A stretch of 64,000 bases of DNA. It comes from Sinotaia quadrata (lineage: Eukaryota; Mollusca; Gastropoda; Architaenioglossa; Viviparidae). This document shows positions 1-12,000 of this stretch, one piece after another. The number at the start of each line of letters is the position of its first letter. Position 1 is the stretch's first letter. The DNA lies in contig CM054179.1 in the NCBI GenBank assembly GCA_028829895.1, positions 39,922,617 to 39,986,616 on the forward strand, in the 5' to 3' direction. The notes under the pieces were generated by a model that was not told the DNA's origin, did no database searches, and saw only the letters and a program-made list of their open reading frames with translations. The translations under genes and the position numbers were made by a program.

Positions 1-137
1 CAGATGTGCTGGACTGTCGGAAATTCCACCAGTGTGTGTGGTTCGTCCCTTTTGATCATATCTGTGGAATTGGAACAGTGTGGAACGACAATCTGAAAGT
101 CTGCGACTGGCCTGCAGCAGATTCATGTCAAGCTTGA
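1..137 (+). CDS. Last exon of a chitin-binding peritrophin-A (CBM14) domain protein, partial
   Basis: Reading from base 3, the frame is open to a TGA at 135-137 and gives about 44 residues with the cysteine pattern C-x5-C-x9-C-x12-C-x7-C. Aromatic residues sit around the third cysteine (CVWFVPFD) and a CDWP stretch follows. This is the second to sixth cysteine portion of a peritrophin-A/CBM14 chitin-binding domain, which usually has six cysteines, a conserved aromatic cluster and CDWP before the last cysteine. The first cysteine and the rest of the protein lie upstream of the window. Such domains bind chitin in secreted proteins (gut lining, mucus, shell matrix, chitinases). The domain ends two residues before the stop, so it is the C-terminal module. 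Which protein carries it cannot be told from this fragment. Confidence 0.85.
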   Translation, partial: DVLDCRKFHQCVWFVPFDHICGIGTVWNDNLKVCDWPAADSCQA

Positions 138-1019
138 TCACCACATCCACACAAGCTGACTTTTGTTTTCAATCTAATGCGACGTGTAGATAAAACATCG
201 AGAGATCATGCTTACACAATTTGCACTGTGTAAGACCTCGACAGAGCTCGTCTTCTTAAGTCACGTCCACACAAGCCGACGTTTGTTCTCAGACTACTGT
301 GAAGTGTAGATAAAACATCGAGAGATCATGCTTACATGAGATGCACTGAGTAAGAGTTCTCGAAAGCTCGTCCTCTTAAGTCACGTCCACGTACAGATGC
401 GTGCTCTTGTCAGTTTGTCTGATGTGATATTCATGTCAGAAGGCCGTAGCCACTTGAACTCTGGCCTGAATAAGAAGATTGGCTAATGTGTCCTAGAAAT
501 GTAAACTCGAATGATAAGACAGATAATTTTCTATGGTAAATATCTGCTCTCACAAGGCAGTCTGTATATGCAGTTGATATCTACTCTTAAAGTGTCGAAT
601 CGTAAGACATCTTCTGTTGCAAGGCAACTTGGGTAAATTAGGTATCGTCTTTTACGATTATAATCAACGCTGATAACTTACAAGAGAGTAGGAGTAAATT
701 CGATATCTTCACTTACAAGGCCCATGGGTCACGAAAATTTATCTCTTACAGGAGAGCATGAACATTGATGATATCAGCTCTTATAAGACTCTTGATAAAG
801 TTGACAATTATCTTTTCTAAACCTCTTTATTAAGAGACTACAACTTACTACTCTGTAATGTTCTCTGGATGAAGGATAATATTCATTCTTTCAAGTCAGA
901 ACGATCCAACTAGCATAAGCTTTATTAACGTGTATTATTTGTTACAAATTGTTACGAATAACAAATAATGTGAACATATATCTACGCTAAGGCTTACGTT
1001 AATTTATTTTTTTTAATAA
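138..1019 (+). other. Probable 3' region of the chitin-binding gene
   Basis: Non-coding sequence follows the TGA. The first AATAAA on the plus strand after the stop is near 1014-1019, so the 3'UTR may extend that far. This is inferred from position only. Confidence 0.35.
145..395. repeat. 120-bp tandem duplication in the 3' region
   Basis: Two diverged copies lie 120 bp apart (shared GTGTAGATAAAACATCGAGA at 184 and 304), with the start of a third near 384. Confidence 0.85.
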
Positions 1020-1171
1020 ATCTAATGGTAGAGTTGGTATTTTTTCAAGACTGGTCTCTTTGTAAGGGTGGTTTATTGATAAGACTTTTTCACCTTGCAG
1101 GTTTAATGGAACGATCAGTTTACACTCTTAAAAACATGTCAGGCCACGAAACAAAACTTTCTCTAGAGCAT

Positions 1172-1297
1172 ATTACGAGCTCTGTAGAACAAATGCTGAT
1201 AGCAAATGTCTCTTTGTTTGTTTGTTTCACTTTATTACGAGCTCTGTAGAACAAATGCTGATAGCAAATGTCTTTTTTTTTGTTTCACTTTAATACT
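1172..1297. repeat. 62-bp tandem duplication
   Basis: The segment beginning ATTACGAGCTCTGTAG occurs at 1172 and again at 1234, nearly identical, with a T-run length difference. Confidence 0.9.
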
Positions 1298-2222
1298 GGA
1301 AAGAACGAATCTTTCGTGAGAAATATTCCAGTGTTAGAAAGTACCTGGCCATATAAATGGACGGCACAATGCACTTTTGTATTACAGTGCATGTTGGTCA
1401 CTGAGGGCGATGGCATAATGCCGTTTTGTGTTAGCGAGTATCTTGGTCCTTTATGACGATGGCACAGCGCGATTTTGCGTTAGAGTGTATGTCGGCATTT
1501 AGGACGACAGTGTGCAAACTGCTCCTTGGAAACAAGCATTTCGCTTTAACAGTTGTTCTGATCTTTACTTTTATAAGATAAATTTAGAAAAGTTTTCGAA
1601 ATCTCTTATCCCCAAGTAATTGTTGGGCAGTTGAATCTTATGAAATGTGTGTGTGTGTGTGTACCGGTTTGTGAAGGTGTGTATGTATTGTGTGTGAATG
1701 TTGCTTGCGGATGACATTAGGACTCAGCAAATTATTATTGCCTCTTTCTCAAAGAATGTAATTTACAGCTGACTTCATCTGATAATGGCGGTTGGCCTCG
1801 CCGCTTGCTGTTTGCTTAAGTGTAATTGCATGCATCAGCTAGACAGCAATTTACAGGCGCTAGGAAATATTTTAAATATTCACAAAATTATATTTTGTAT
1901 ACTTTTTTGGTCCTTTTAAATTTTGTTGTTTCGTTCATAGGTACAGTTGTACTAATTTGTATGAATGTCGGTAATTTGTGAACGTGTTACCTGTTAAGAT
2001 ATTGCGTCATTAATTACGTCAGAAAGTTGCGATCGATTGGAGCACAATTCGCTTGATTCACAATCAATCAAAATACAGCTTTCAGCTTATGTTATTGCAT
2101 TGTATATTATCATATTCATAATAACCATTATCTTTGACATTTCTATAATCATTTTACCACCGCAGCTAAACACAAAAATCATTATCTTCTCTATCTTTTC
2201 TTCTACCACCACCACCATCACC

Positions 2223-2255
<33 letters not shown>

Positions 2256-2560
2256 TTGCTTTTTATTATATTATGTGTAGCTTTGTTTATATTCATATCT
2301 TTTTATACGACTATTTAAATAGTATTTTTGTACCAGACTAAACCGAAATAAAATCTAAAATAAATCCAGGGACTTGATATAGTTGTATTTTGTGCATGTG
2401 TGGATGAAATTGTTGCTCCATTTGGGACACATAGCAGCCATTGTCACTGACGTGACTTTGTAATAATGAATCATATCAATATTAGCATTTAGTTATGACA
2501 CAAAATATCTACAAGTGCCGATGCAGAGTATGGGCCACAGGTTATATATGCATATCTGCA
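1298..2560. other. AT-rich intergenic sequence
   Basis: No gene recognised. It holds a short (GT)n at about 1648-1660 and a CAC/CAT trinucleotide tract at about 2207-2255. The tract alone creates the open frames seen on both strands there. Confidence 0.7.
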
Positions 2561-3660
2561 ACTGTTACGCCAAAATGCCAGTGCGCCGACGTCAATTCGA
2601 CTCACGGCCCCTACTCACTTATTAAACCGAGAAATAGATTTTATACAATAGGTACATAAATAGATGTAGAGACGGACAGAAAACAAGACATAATCATGAG
2701 ACTCTCACTACAAGTTACGACAAAGTACAAAGAACTCACGTTTCATTAACAATTATGCTAGACTGCACAATTAATAAAAAATTAATAAAAGAAAATTTTA
2801 ACAATCTTTAAAGAATCAGCAGAATACAGTATGCTCTAGGTTCTCATCATACGGCGATTTTTGAATTAAAAAATCTGATTAAGTTCAAGCTATACTATAT
2901 TCACTATCACAATCAGGACTTCAGCTTCAATATGCTGGCACAAAGTACGTCACACTGGTAGTCACTCCATAGGACATGGCATAAATAACATCAGAATCAG
3001 GACCCAAATCCCTCATCAGATTTAAGAGAAAATGAACCACAAAGGAGATAAACAGAAAAAATCCTTATCTAGCCAGGGTCACCTGTTCCAATACAACCCA
3101 TGCTGGGAGGGTCTCAACAATTGCTCAAACTGTTGCTTTGCAAAGAATGAGGTATATAACTTTTAACGTGGTTTTATTACTCTTGAAACCACGCCCATCT
3201 CTATACATACTCACTCCTGATCCAATCAAATTCAAACCCATGACTTTCTCGCACATTTCAATCTACATTCTGTCAACACACGTGACCCATCCAAAAGCAG
3301 GTTCGTGCTTACGCCAGCATACGTATTGCATAACACCTAACCAAGGCCAAAACCAAGATTCCAGATCTAATGTTTAAGCCGATGTGCTATTGCTTAGAGG
3401 TCAGTTCCAGACAATAACAACATTCCTACCCTGCGGCCAATACTAACTTAAATAAACTTTATGTAACATTTTTTAAACCATACAAATCACAAATAGCATA
3501 TTATTTAAAAATTATAGATCAAAATATGAAATTGTTTGTAAAAATATGTGGAAGAATTCCCCATCATATGAAAGCCATGTTATACTCTGCACAAAGTTAT
3601 TAAAAATATTGAACGAATGTCATCATGATATAAATTCTTCCTTCAAACACTGATAGTTTA
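2561..3660. other. Unclassified unique sequence, possible retroelement debris
   Basis: No coding similarity is recognisable. A segment starting TGTTACGCC near 2568 has an LTR-like beginning, but no second copy, primer-binding site or pol-like frame was found, so it is left unclassified. Confidence 0.3.
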
Positions 3661-3664
3661 AGGC

Positions 3665-3780
3665 TGTCTTTCCAACTATGGGACTTAGCTGAGTGGCATT
3701 ATGTGACCCAGTTTAATGGCATTATGGGACTTAGCTTAATCGCAGTGTGGGATTAGGTTTAATCACGTTATGGGACTACT
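3665..3780. repeat. Short diverged tandem repeat (~30-35 bp)
   Basis: The phrase GGGACTTAGCTTAAT and variants recur three to four times with substitutions. Confidence 0.6.
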
Positions 3781-5700
3781 TCTGTGTGTGTGTCATTTTG
3801 TGTGTCAGTGTTACGTTTCCAGTATTTATTTATAGACCCTGCCTAGGATTTTAAGGACTTTAAATATGATAGATTAAATTAATTCCTTCTCTCTATCCTA
3901 AACAGACTGGCTGCCCAAATTATCATTTGACTAACTTTAAAAATGTGTCTTGTAGTGCAGACAACAAATTTACAAACTGACAATTTGCGTACAAAGCTGG
4001 CTTTGGAGTCGTTAAATTCCTCTAAATTAATATGCATACGTTATGTCATTCAGCTCATTCGCCCCCATCCAAAACCAAGAAATCTATAGGTCTATCATGC
4101 ATAAAAATGTACTACAAAGAGGATTAACAATTTAAAATAAGATTTAATAAGTTTAACAATTAACAGTAACAATTAATTACGAGCACGAAGTCTAGATTCA
4201 AAATAATTATGATTTTTCTGCTCTATCGTCAAAGTCAATTGTTTTTACAGAGAATTGTTCTGCCAAATATTCACTTGATCCTGGAAGTAGTAGATATACT
4301 TATCTACACTCTCGACGCCACGTGGGGTCCACACTGGTTAGAACCGGTCCACGTCACTTTGGCTCATCGTCAGTACCGCTTATAGCATAACAGTCAATCG
4401 TCCACTCAATTACTGCATCGCTAATGTACTTGCGACGATCGTTAACCGTAGTTAACACGTTGTACTTCTACGTAGTTCACGTATGGGTCATGAAGATACC
4501 CGAGTCGGCGTGCGACTCAAGAAGTACGAAGGTAGAGAGGAATAACACAAGAACCCGGCTGAAACAATGGATTTGGGCTCTGTAACTATTTGCGTGTATA
4601 TTCGCAAAACCCAAGCACATGTTTCTTTGTTTTAAAGGTTCTGAATTTAGAATCTTTGACTATCGTGTTGTTTACAATTCAAATATGGTTATATTTAAAT
4701 ATACATTGTGGTTCACGTGTGTGTTACAGGTAACATTACACGAACGTATGAATTCCCAAATATTTACAGCATTAAAAATTGGAATTCACACAAAAGATTA
4801 ATTCAAAATGAAGCATGAATGCTTTACAATTTTACATGAAAAATTATACGCAAAACAATTTGAATTACAAAGAAGAATTCACCACGTGCACAGACATTGT
4901 GGCGGCACTAGGGAATTTAAGATTTATATAAATTAGAGATAAGAAAGAGTTACAATAATTTATATACAACAACTTTTAGATTTGCCCTTTTACATCGAAA
5001 CAAGTGCTTTGGCTAAAATAGCAATAAGCTGCACAAATACATACATCAATTCAATTACAAAATACAATCAACAATTGCAATAATATTGTAAGAAGTAGAC
5101 GTGTTACTGTTACCTCTTTACTGCTTGCACGGGTTCTTTCTTCTCCCTCATACGACTCGATATGCGGCGGACGGAGCTAATTTAGCTGACTTGTGGCGTC
5201 GGCCGATCTGGGGAGCGAGTACGGATTTCGCGCGCGTTATCGTATTTTATTAAACTGCATTGACGCATCACGTGACTACTCACGTGGTATGTTGTTGATC
5301 TCGAAGGTGCTGGACAATGGCCTAAAGTTATGCAACAAATCGGACCTTGCTAGAAGCTTCTCGATACTGATGTATCACGGGAGAATTCAACAAAGGTCCC
5401 TTCAAAATTTAATTTTTGAAAACGAGCAATTGGGTCACGAGGCCATGACACAGAATTTGTCAGACTCGTCACAGTCAGTATAGGCTTTGACCACAACGCT
5501 CGGGCTGATGACTGTTCTTTGGTTGTCACATGGTAGCTTGCTGTGTCATGTGTAACTTGGTGCTTAACTCTGCCTAAAATTGACTAACAATATTTCCCCC
5601 ACTCACTTTTTTCTTCCAAAATGGCGCCCTTGAGTTGTTCATTCCTCATTCAAGCATAGAGAACAGAACAATATGCAAATACAAATAAAACGAAGAATGA
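3781..5700. other. Intergenic sequence between the convergent genes
   Basis: Mostly AT-rich and unique, with a moderately GC-rich patch at about 5100-5650 containing CACGTGA motifs and a CAAAATGGCGCCC motif near 5618. The longest open frame (5193-5483) resembles no family I know. No gene is called. Confidence 0.5.
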
Positions 5701-5745
5701 CGTGGAGTGAAAGCATCTATGTCCCTTATGCACAAGGGCGAGCAT

Positions 5746-5751
5746 TTTATT
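5746..5751 (-). terminator. Polyadenylation signal of the SH3b-M15 gene
   Basis: AATAAA on the minus strand, about 65 nt downstream of the TAA of the peptidase gene. It is the first canonical signal after the stop. Confidence 0.7.
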
Positions 5752-5815
5752 CCAAATTGTGTGTTAGATGCAAGCGTCCATAACACTAAACACTGTCTAG
5801 CACACGCGATGGCGA

Positions 5816-6004
5816 TTACCAGTTGGGGTGTGGAGTATCGTAGAACTGGCAGTGAATGTGGTCACCTTCATCCTGCCCCCAGCCCCCCATTGAAGTGCAG
5901 GTGCTGAGATATTCCGAGCTCCGAGCGTCATTGTGCATATCTACGGCCAGGCCGGAGTAATGGCGGGACTCGCAGCTGTGGCAGGCCCCAGCCAACTCGT
6001 TGAT
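5816..6004 (-). CDS. SH3b-M15 gene, catalytic last exon
   Basis: Acceptor TTCGTTTCAG|ATC, stop TAA at 5816-5818. It encodes residues 185-246 and carries both zinc motifs, SRHYSGLAVD and GDHIHCQF, plus a WGQDEG turn. All presumed catalytic residues sit in this one exon. Confidence 0.9.
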   Translation of the reverse strand: MNELAGACHSCESRHYSGLAVDMHNDARSSEYLSTCTSMGGWGQDEGDHIHCQFYDTPHPNW

Positions 6005-9000
6005 CTGAAACGAACCAGTGCGGGCGAAAGTGGACAATTCTGATGACATCAAGCAGTGACAGAAGAATTTCAAACACCACAACAACAATGCTTCTGTGAG
6101 AATGCAACCCCTTCCGAAAGCAAATTGTGGACAGCTAGAAATGATGATTTTGGTGATGATTAAAATAATGAGGAAAAGTGCAATGCTGTTTAATGATTGA
6201 TGCATGACGTATTTATTTATTTTATAAAATAGAAGAAAACCGGCATTGTCCGCTATAGAAAGCAATTGATATGAAATAATTAATATAAATACATTTTTCT
6301 TTAAATTTAACCCAGGAAAGGGAAAGGGAAGGGGCATCGACTGCCAGTTTTTATTGTTTATTTTTCTTTTAAATAAATTCTGATGTATTGTTTACACTCA
6401 TGCTTCTTTCAATTAATAAAAGGAGGTTTGATATTTTTGATTTTTGGATGAAGGTGGAAATCTTGTTAATTTAAAAGTCTGACATTAGCATATCTCTAGA
6501 TGTGTCCTGCCCAAAGTCAGAAGTGTGAAGACCAGAATCTTATGAACTATAGTGTGGCATAAAGACGTAATAATTGGCATATGGATACTGAACTGGTAAC
6601 ACTCATTGAAAAGAAAATCTAATTTAACAATAATTAAGAGCTTCGAGTTTTGACCGAGTTTCTCATCTGCATTTATAAAAAACTTTTACTGGTGAGGGTA
6701 TATAAATTAAGTAGTTGAATTATTAATCTATTAACATTGCTCATTGCACTATTTGACCATAACTTACAATAACGTTTCCTCTGTTCTTGAGGGTGACAAG
6801 GTATTTCAGCAAGCCTGTACTTAGACATGTTGTGCCTCCGTTTGGCCCACAGGAACAATAGCTGGAAATAAATAAACAAATAAGTTTAAAATGCTTTCCC
6901 CCCCCCCTAAAGGGACAATAGCTGGAAATAAATAAATAAATAAGTTTAAAATGCTTCCATCCTATAGGAACAATAGCTGGAATTAAAAGACAAATAAATT
7001 TAAAATGCTTTATATAATATAAATTGTACAGGAACAATAGCTGGAAATAAATTTAAAATCCATTAAGTAAATTATATAATTATGAAGAGCAATTTCCATT
7101 CGTGTCTATGACTAAAATAATAATGGCTTGCCAATCGCAAGATTGCGTGTTACACACCAAATAACATAAAACATGTCTGACTTTAGATGTCGGCAATCAA
7201 GATCCCGTTTTGGTTTAGATTTGTGAGTGAAAAATGTACACTTTAATTCATGACTTTAAAACAGAGCACAACACAATCCACAGAGAATATAGGTCAGAGC
7301 CATAAGTCAGTTTCAAGATTCAGACTCCAATCTCAGCGCATGATATATATAGCCACAAAAATCTTTGTCCGTTTCTGCAAGTTTGTGACAACTAGAAAGA
7401 ACTTTGTCCATTTTAGCAAGTTTGCAACATCCACAGATATCTTCGCCTCCACTGGCAAGTTTGCTCCAAATACAATATATCTGCCTGCTTTAGCAAGTTT
7501 ACTCCAAATACAATATATATGCCTGCTTTAGCAAGTTTACTCCAAATACAATATATATGCCTGCTTTAGCAAGTTTACTCCAAATACAATATATATGCCT
7601 GCTTTAGCAAGTTTACTCCAAATACAATATATATGCCTGCTTTAGCAAGTTTACTCCAAATACAATATATATGCCTGCTTTAGCAAGTTTACTCCAAATA
7701 CAATATATATGCCTGCTTTAGCAAGTTTACTCCAAATACAATATATATGCCTGCTTTAGCAAGTTTACTCCAAGTACAATATATGCCTGCTTTAGCAAGT
7801 TTACTCCAAATACAATATATATGCCTGCTTTAGCAAGTTAACTCCAAATACAATATATATGCCTGCTTTAGCAAGTTTACTCCAAATACAATATATATGC
7901 CTGCTTTAGCAAGTCTGCTTTAACTGCAACATCTATACAAGTTCTAGGAAGTTTGTTTTAATTTGCTTGAACTATAATATCTCTATCTTCTCTAATACAT
8001 TTTTTTGAACTATAATATCTCAATCTTTTCTAATAAATTTGCTTGAACTATAATATTTCTATCTTCTCTAATAAATTTTTTTGAACTATAATATCTCAAT
8101 CTTTTCTAATAAATTTGCTTGAACTATAATATCTCTATCTTCTCTAATAAATTTTTTGAACTATAATATCTCAATCTTTTCTAATAAATTTGCTTGAACT
8201 ATAATATTTCTATCTTCTCTAATAAATTTGCTCTAGCTAAGCTATCTGTAGAAGTTTAGGAAGTTTACTTTTACTACAATATCTTTGCATGATTTAGCAA
8301 ATTTGCTTTAAGTACAATATCTTTATCTACTCTAGCAAAGTTGCAGTAACAACAGTATGTGTACAAATTCTAGCAAATTTGCTTTAACTACAACATCTTT
8401 GCTCTAGCAAGTTTGCTTTAACTAGATCTTTGCCTGATTTAGCAAGTTTGCTTTAACTGCAGTATCTTTGCCTGCTCTAGCAATTTTGCTTTAACTGCAG
8501 TATCTTTGCCTGCTCTAGCAATTTTGCTTTAACTGCAGTATCTTTGCCTGCTCTAGCAATTTTGCTTTAACTGCAGTATCTTTGCCTGCTCTAGCAATTT
8601 TGCTTTAACTGCAGTATCTTTGCCTGCTCTAACAATTTTGCTTTAACTGCAGTATCTTTGCCTGCTCTAGCAATTTTGCTTTAACTGCAGTATCTTTGCC
8701 TGCTCTAGCAATTTTGCTTTAACTGCAGTATCTTTGCCTGCTCTAGCAATTTTGCTTTAACTGCAGTATCTTTGCCTGCTCTAACAATTTTGCAGCCGAT
8801 AACGTAAGCCTCGTTGTCGGGTCCACAAAGACACACACAACTGAACCAAGGTAGCTCACATGTAATAAATCAATTTGTAGAAATTTTTTAACTCAATGTT
8901 CAAACATTACAAGGGCAATGTAATTCATTTTCATTTGTTAAAATAACAACAACACATTTTAATGCAAACATTTAATTTAAGAGTGTCTGTTAAATTTTAT

Positions 9001-12000
9001 TGTTTCATTTATGTTTGCATGCATTTATCCTTGCATTTCTGTAGGCACCGTTACTTATGTTTACTGGAAGAAAGAAAGTAGAGTCTTGATCAGTGAATCT
9101 GATTACAGAAAGAAAGAAAGAAAGAATAAAAGAAAGAGAGAAAGAAAGAAAGAAAGAATAAAAGAAAGAAAGAAAGAATAAAAGAAAGAGAGAAAGAATA
9201 AAAGAAAGAGAGAAAGAAAGAAAGAATAAAAGAAAGAAAGAAAGAATAAAAGAAAGAGAGAAAGAAAGAAAGAAAGAATAGCCTTGATCAGTACTGTTTC
9301 GTGTATGGTTGTACCACCATTTCTCTTTAAAAAAATCTCTCAATGACGTGTATGTATAGGTTTCACACATGCACACACACTTGTGTATTTATATGCAGAC
9401 ACGCGTGTTTGTACCCATGCATGTTTGTTTGTTTGTATGCATACACGTTTGTTTGTATGCATGTCATGTTTATTTATTTATATACATGCGCGCTTGTTTG
9501 TTTGTATGCATGCACACAATAATAAATAACATGTTTCATGTGTTATACCTGGATCGTGCTGCCTTGTGTCCGTTGCACATGTCGTTGAGGTTATTGTAGG
9601 CGAAGGCGTTGTCCGTCACCCCGGATGGATGTCTGCGAGCGGCATCAATGTTTGCAGAGTGAAGCAGCTCGCAGGCCATGGCCTTCTGCTCGGCACTGCA
9701 GGAACCCGCCGCTATGCCAGAACAACCAGTACAGACATCAGAACAGCCAGTACAGATATCAGAACAGTCAGTACAGATATCAAACAACCAGTACAGACAT
9801 CAGAACAACCAGTACACCAGTACAGATATCAGAACAACCAGTACATACATCAGAATAACCAGTACAGATATCAGAACAACTAGTACAGACATCAGAACAG
9901 CCAGTACAGATATCAGAACAACCAGTACATATATCAGAACAACCAGTACAGTTATCAGAACAACTAGTACAGACATCGGAACAACCAGTACAGATATCAG
10001 AACAACTAGTACAGACATCAGAACAGTCAATACAGACATCAGAACAACCAGTACATACATCAGAACAACCAGTACAGATATCAGAACAACTAGTACAGAC
10101 ATCAGAACAGCCAGTACAGACATCAGAACAACCAGTACATATATCAGAACAACTAGTACAGACATCAGAATAACCAGTACAGATATCAGAACAGCCAGTA
10201 CAGATATCATACCAACCACTACAGACATCAGAACAACCAGTACAGATATTTGAACATCTAATGTAAACAACAAAACAGCCAATACAGACACCCCAGTCCC
10301 AAACTTCTATGTTGTTGTTCCGCTCTCACTCACCCCAGAAGCCGCAAGAGACCTTTCATCTTCTCGATGTTCTCGGTCTTGGTCTCCTTCTGGGGATCCC
10401 GACAGCCTCGTGGTGCGTTCGAGGCGGAGGGCAGGAGGGCTGGCGGAAGGGGGTGAAACAGCACCTATTTGGCGCACACCCTCAACCGCCCTCAGTCAGG
10501 AGGGGGGGGGGGCGGGCGAAGCCGCCTTGTCCCCAAACTTCTATAGTCTGGTTGCTTTTATACACCATTTGTAAAACAACTTTACACTGCTCTGGTGGCT
10601 CTACAATCTATACTACATGTCTAAACAATGCCTTCCAAAGTCTGGTCACTCTCTACAGTACCTGTCCAAAGAGCCCACTATAGTCAGAGAACACACATGT
10701 TCAAACGACCCAATATAGTCTGATCGCTCTGTATTCTATAAATAAACCTGTGTAGACAATCTACTATAGTCTATTCTATTGTACTGCACTATTGTTTGGT
10801 TGTACTTACTTCAGTCTGGTAGCCAGGTATTACAAACAACATACTGTAGTTTGATAGTTCTAATGTTTATACCCACATATGTAGACAATAGTTCTAATGT
10901 TTATACCCACATATGTAGACAATAGTTCTAATGTTTATACCCACATATGTAGACAATATTTATCATACAGTTTACTCGCGCTATTTGTTATCTGTTAAAA
11001 ACAATTTACTACAGTCTGGTCGAACTATACCTTACCTGTTCCAACGACCAACCAGTCTGATTGCACTATACCTGTCCTAACAACCTACTAGTCTGGTCGA
11101 ACTATACGTTACCTGTTCCAACGACCAACCAGTCTGATTGCACTATACCTGTCCTAACAACCTACTAGTCTGGTCGCACTATATGTTACCTGTCCTAACA
11201 ACCTACTAGTCTGGTCGCACTATATGTTACCTGTCCTAACAACCTACTAGTCTGGTCGCACTATATGTTACCTGTCTTAACAACCTACTAGTCTGGTCGC
11301 ACTATATGTTACCTGTCCTAACAACCTACTAGTCTGGTCGCACTATATGTTACCTGTCCTAACAACCTACTCCAGAATGGTCGCACTCTATGTTACCTGT
11401 CCTAACATCCTACTCCAGAATGGTCGAACTATACTTTACCTGTCCTAAAATCCTACTACAGTCTGGTCGAACTCTATGCTATTTGTCATAACAGTCTACT
11501 ACAGTCTGGTGGCACTATATACTACCTGTCATAACAGCCTACTACAGTCTGGTCGAACTCTATGTTACCTGTCATAACAGCCTACTATAGTCTTGTGGCA
11601 CTATGCGTTACATTATATAACAACATGTCATTAAAACTGGAAATAACTGCGTGATACTGTCCAGTAGGACACTGAACGCTGACTGATGTGTTCGTATTGT
11701 GTTGTATACGTGATTTGTTTGATTCAGTAAACCGACGAAGAACTTTCTTTGTTCACTGACCTTTGTTGTAATGGGTTGCACACTTGAAAGAATTTATTTG
11801 TACGTAACATATAAAGTAAACAAAACAACCACTCAGAGCTAAACAATCATTAATTACAAGTGGTTGAATGCATGTAACTTACCACACTGTGCAGCTGTTC
11901 CTTTGGTCAAATAAGTCCCGGCAATCCAGAAACGCTGTAAGGAAAGCAGTCATCTTTAAAAACGAAACTCACATTAGACGTAAAATGGATAATTCGATTT

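Noticed and set aside
2568..5640. LTR retrotransposon suggested by a TGTTACGCC start
   Set aside because: No matching second LTR, no primer-binding site and no gag or pol frame found.
9678..10291. Long open frames on both strands with repeating seven-residue units
   Set aside because: The 21-bp period is a multiple of three, so frames stay open by default; the DNA is intronic in the peptidase gene.
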